This document shows positions 60,001 to 64,000 of a DNA stretch of 64,000 bases, one piece after another. Origin of the DNA: Cyanoderma ruficeps (lineage: Eukaryota > Chordata > Aves > Passeriformes > Timaliidae); the NCBI GenBank assembly GCA_008694505.1, contig VZDJ01007755.1, positions 13,101,100 to 13,165,099 of the forward strand, written 5' to 3'. A program made the translations under genes and the position numbers. How positions within the stretch are numbered: the first letter of the stretch is position 1; each line of letters starts with the position of its first letter. The notes below the pieces were generated by a model, which was given only the letters and a program-made list of their open reading frames with translations, did no database searches and was not told the origin of the DNA.

Positions 60001-60400
60001 CTTACATGCATTCTTCTATTTGTTACTTGCTTGGGGTTTTTTGGGGTTTTTTTTTTTTCTTTTCTGGTGTGGTCAGGTTGTTTAACTTTTCAGGTGCCAG
60101 GTACAGCTGTGGAAATGAGTAAGCCTGCTGAGCTGTGAGCTATGGGATTGGCAGAGCTGTAAAATAGCCAGGCCAGATCCTTGCCCTGAACACAGGCGTT
60201 TTGTTACTCACAGCGTGATATACCGTCTTTTATGTGTGTGTGAAACAAGGCGTGGCAGAGTAACCCTTTTGTTGCTTCCCTCTGCATTGCAACTGGCATT
60301 GCCTGTAGACTTTTTTCAAGGTGTTGTGGCTCTCTTTCTGGGGAGACTCACGACAGAGAGCATTTAGGTAGATAAATAAACGATTGCTCTGCTGTGCAGT
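57061..60400. other. DSG2 5' flank, no gene seen
   Basis: AT-rich non-coding DNA with an alternating TA/CA run at about 58193-58220 and a T tract with one N (59271-59301). In mammals another desmoglein lies upstream of DSG2, but I see none of its exons here. Confidence 0.5.
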
Positions 60401-60403
60401 GAA

Positions 60404-60487
60404 TAGCATAGAATAGAATTAGAATAGAATAGAATAGAATAGAATAGAATAGAATAGAATAGAATAGAATAGAATAGAATAGAATAG
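60404..60487. repeat. (AGAAT)n microsatellite at the tail of a CR1 copy
   Basis: About 15 near-perfect AGAAT units directly abutting the 3' end of an antisense CR1 copy. The first part (CATAGAATAGAATTAGAAT) resembles the CR1 terminal octamer on this strand, so the array probably grew from the CR1 tail. Confidence 0.93.
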
Positions 60488-61160
60488 TTCCACTGGAAGA
60501 GACCTACAACAATCAGTCCAACTGCCTGGCCACTTCAGGGCTGACCAATTGCTACGGCATGTCCTTAAAGACACAGTTGAAAAGCCTCTTAACTATTGAT
60601 AGCTAGGGGCGTCAACCATCTCTCTCTAGGAAGTCTCTTCCAGTGTTTGAACAGCCTCTCATTAAAGAAATGCTTCCTGATATCCAGTTTGAAACTCCGC
60701 TGGTGGAGGTTTGAGCTATTCCCACATGTTCTGTCACTGGACACCAGGAAGAATAGATCAACACCTCTCTCTCCACTTCTCTTGAAGAAGCTTTAAGGAA
60801 GCAAGAGGTCACCCTTTAGCCTTCTTCTCTCCAAGGCAGACAAACCCAAAGTCCTCAGACACTTCTTATAGAACATTCCTTCCAGTCTTTTCACCAGATT
60901 TGGTGCTTTCCTATGGACACATTAACGGACTTTCACATCCTTCTTGACTTGTGTGGGGCCGCTGCACACAGTGCTTCAAGTGAGGCCACACCAACACAAT
61001 GGAATAATTTCCTTTTAAGACTGACTGGGTGTGCTGTGTTTGATGTACCCCAGGTTGGGCGTTGGCCTCTGAGCTGCCAAGGCAGTGCTGACTCCCTCTG
61101 AGCCTCCTGCTAGCCAACATCCCCAGATCCCCCTCTGCAGGACTGCTCTGCAACAACCCC
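60488..61160 (-). mobile_element. CR1 LINE fragment
   Basis: Antisense CR1 3' sequence: GTCCAACTGCCTGGCCAC, TTGAACAGCCTC, CACATGTTCTGTCACTGG and AAGTGAGGCCACACCAACAC are diverged CR1 blocks. The 3' end faces low coordinates. The right boundary is approximate. Confidence 0.85.
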
Positions 61161-61779
61161 TTTCCCATGTTATACTTGTGTATTAGCCTCTTTTTGGTCT
61201 GTGAATTTTCATCAGTGCTGAACAACTGAACTATATTCGACAGAAAGACAATTTTGGAAAGTGCACCTTTGATGGAAAAAATCTCTGCTGATTTTACTCT
61301 ATTCTGTCAAGTCCAGTATTAGTTGCAATGGTACAGTGTAAGTTTTCAGGGACTGTAGATGCAGGAATGTGGCATTCCCAGTCTCAGAAGAAAAAGAGTA
61401 TTTTTCTACTCTTTTTTTTTCTGTCACAGCTGAGGTGCATGAGCTAATAAACATAAAACTATTGTGTGTGCCTCTGTGCTGTGTTAGTAGGTAACCTGAG
61501 AAGGGGTTGGTTTAGCAAAAAAAGAGGGCTCCATTTTAAAACTGAAGAACAATGCAGGCAGGAAACCAGGTATCAACTGACCTGAAGTTTAGGCTGGAAA
61601 TTGGAGGAATGTTGAACTCTGATTGGTGGAGTTTGGAGTGTTTTGGTTGGAAATTTGGGGATAAGAACTCAATGGATTTTTGGGGCAGATTTCAGTCAAC
61701 TCATAAGAGAAGTTCTATAATGTGTTTGCGTTATCAATGGACTGGTGGTGATAACAGAAAGTCACTTCACATTTTTATA

Positions 61780-61866
61780 GAGTCGTGGAATGGTTTGGTT
61801 GAAAGGGATGTTTAAAGGTCATTTAGCCCAATGCAATGAACAGGAACATCTTCAACTAGGTTGGGC
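61780..61866 (-). mobile_element. Short CR1 LINE 3' end fragment
   Basis: TCGTGGAATGGTTTGGTTGAAAGG... and CATCTTCAACTAGGTTGGGC match the antisense CR1 3' terminus. Only about 85 bp remain. Confidence 0.7.
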
Positions 61867-62084
61867 TATAATAACACAATAATCTAATATATTAATAAGA
61901 ATAATTCCAAACTACCTAAAAAGACCCTCAAGATGCAATCTATTCTCAAATTTTCTAAGTCTTTGATAGATAAAGTGAGAAGTGTGCTCAGGAGGAGTCA
62001 CATGACTCACACTAATAAAGATAAAGTGATCAGTCTGAAGATAAAAAGGGATCTTGGTTTCATGTCCTTACAGGCTCCTAGAAA

Positions 62085-62175
62085 CTTCAGTAAGGCAGTA
62101 ATCACAACCCCAGGAGACTGGACTAGATAATCTTTTAAGAGGCCTTCCAAACCAATCCTTCTGTCATTCCACAAT
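62085..62175 (+). mobile_element. Short CR1-like 3' end fragment, plus orientation
   Basis: GACTGGACTAGATAATCTTT followed by AGGCCTTCCAAACCAATCCT and CTGTCATTCCACAATTT matches the sense 3' end of CR1, diverged. Confidence 0.65.
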
Positions 62176-62571
62176 TTTTAAAAGGTGCATTAGAAAGGAC
62201 TTATGTGTTCTCTGCATTTACAAAGAATGACAAATTTTCAAAAAAGGAAGATTCAAGTAAGCTACCAGTTGAACTTTCCAGTAGGAATAAAAGGACAACA
62301 GGGAGCCTGTTGAATGCTCCTTACTGGAAATTCTTAGGGTTAGGATGGCCATTTGTCAGGAAAGATATTGCTAGAATTGGTCTTCTGTTGACTCTCTTCT
62401 GTTCCCATTTGTGTTAGGCAAGTTTGACTGAATAAAACATAAACAAGTTAGATGGGACAGTGAATTCCAGTCCTTTGAAGCACTGGGCTTTCCTATTCAA
62501 CATTTCCTGGTGACATGAGAGGGGCTGCTGATGTAGTCAGGTCCTGTTTGTTAGTGATTGGGGATGTAGAA

Positions 62572-63020
62572 TCACAGAATCTTAAGAGCTTAAACATCAT
62601 CTAATTTCAACCTCTCTGGATGGGATGACTTGCAGACAGATCTAGATAGACTGGAACATTGGGCAGTGATTAAAGGAATGAAGTTTAACAAGTTGAAATG
62701 CTGGATTCTGCAATTAGGATGGAGTAAAACTGGGCATAAGTATGAACTGGGAGAGGAGTGACCAGGGAGCAGCCCTGCAAAAAGAGGCAGGGTCACCTTC
62801 CACTAGATCAGGTTACTCAAAGTCCCATCCAGCCTGGCCTTGAACACTCCCAGGGATGGGCATAGTGTCTCAGCACTCTCACAGTAAAGATTTTTCTTAT
62901 CTAAACTCTCTTTCAGTTTAAAGCCATTCTCCATTGTCTATCACTACATGCCCTTGTAAAAAGTCCCTCTCCAGCTCACTTCTAGGCCCTCTTCAGGTAC
63001 TGGAAGGCTGCTGTAAACTC
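62572..63020 (-). mobile_element. CR1 LINE fragment interrupted by a second CR1 piece
   Basis: Antisense CR1 3' end at 62572-62635 (AGAATCACAGAATCTTAAGA) resumes at about 62790 (CACCTTCCACTAGATCAGGT, CCAGCCTGGCCTTGAACACT) and runs to about 63020. The intervening 62636-62789 reads as plus-strand CR1-internal sequence (AAGTTTAACAAGTTGAAATG, GGGAGCAGCCCTGCAAAAAG). Confidence 0.75.
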
Positions 63021-64000
63021 TGACCTTATTACTTTATGTGCACTTGATCTTTCTTGTAATTAATTGAATGGATGGTGCTGTAGTCTAAAGTACTTCCCAG
63101 AATTAGACTTTTTCCCCCTCTCTCTTTTCCCGTTTTGTCCCATCACACCTGACCTCCCCAAGGAAAAGACTAGTTGCTTTTTCGCCTTCTCTTTCACTTT
63201 TTACCTACAAATCAAAACAAGAATATATATTGCTAAGAATTTGCCATGTTGCCTAGTTTTACATTAACTTTGCACCTCGGCCCCTGTTCTCTTGAATATT
63301 GCTTGTGGGCTTTACTTTGACTCCTAGATTCACTTTTCACTTATTCATGTTCATACTATAGGATTTTCCTGTGACCAACTTTAAAAACGTTTAAAAGTAC
63401 TCACTGATGACAAAAGTGGAAAGAAGCAATTCTGTGAAAAAGACTCATGCCTCTCACCAAATATTACTGTTAAAGGCCTAAACATACTTTATCTTAGCTA
63501 AATTAAATAACAAAGGATTATCAGGATAAGTGACAAAATAATAAACTGTAATTTCAGGAGTTTAAAATATCAGATGAGTTACTCTGTGAATCACAAATGG
63601 TGATAGAACAAAGTAAGAGCTGGCTCTGGTAAGACTTCTGTCAGAGAGGGCCATGGACGTGCACACTTCTCTGTGGGATGGTTACAGGATATGTATCCCA
63701 CCACTGATACTCTGTTGAATCAAAATACGTACTGATTTAAATGGCAAAAGAGAAAAATCTGAAATAACTCAAGGGCTGCATTCTCTTTTATTTTTTCCTG
63801 ATGGTTACACATCTATGAATGTGCAAACCATATTGGTTAACATCAGTGTTGACTGACAACTTTCTGGTAAGAATTGCCTGTTTCAGATGCTTTCAGATGA
63901 TTCTTCCAGAAGAAGTGTGAATCTCAGACAATCTGCGTTTTCAAAGGTGATGAAGAAAGCTATTTACAATCACTGGCAATTCTGCTGAATTTTTAGTTTA

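Noticed and set aside
57061..64000. A neighbouring desmoglein gene expected upstream of DSG2
   Set aside because: No cadherin or desmoglein exon motif was found in this 7 kb; it presumably lies beyond the right edge.

Overview
The window looks like avian nuclear DNA. It holds spliced vertebrate genes on the minus strand, and its interspersed repeats are CR1 LINE fragments with the typical 3' end (short ATTCTRTG-type tail) that dominates bird genomes. The order desmoglein-2 then transthyretin, both transcribed the same way, matches the amniote DSG2-TTR neighbourhood. The species cannot be fixed from the sequence alone. There are three small assembly blemishes (17 Ns at 13222-13238 and single Ns at 39226 and 59301), all in homopolymer runs.

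Reading the minus strand 5' to 3' (high to low coordinates): 57-64 kb is non-coding DNA upstream of DSG2, with several CR1 fragments and an (AGAAT)n microsatellite. A CpG-rich promoter (about 56.5-57.06 kb) drives a complete 15-coding-exon DSG2 gene (56706 to 35188; 1126 codons plus stop; every splice phase closes). Its probable polyA signal is at 33488-33493. About 20 kb of intergenic DNA follows, with one CR1 copy and one isolated CpG-rich block at about 26.75-27.05 kb.

Next comes a complete four-exon TTR gene (13484 to 6193; 150 codons plus stop) with TATA box, conserved liver-type proximal promoter block and polyA signal. About 2 kb further downstream, in the same orientation, a second transthyretin-type gene begins. 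It has its own TATA box, promoter block, signal-peptide exon (3980-3912) and second exon (2235-2105), with intact splice sites and the same intron phases. Exons 3 and 4 would lie beyond the left edge.

The most interesting result is this tandem TTR paralogue. Its signal peptide and promoter are well kept, but its mature exon 2 matches the first copy at only 23 of 41 aligned residues. It changes residues of the thyroid-hormone channel (equivalents of human Met13 to Tyr, Leu17 to Val, and Cys10 to His; Lys15 kept) and has a shorter N-terminal segment. An upstream block of about 110 bp is also present in both copies at different distances, suggesting a duplicated distal regulatory element.
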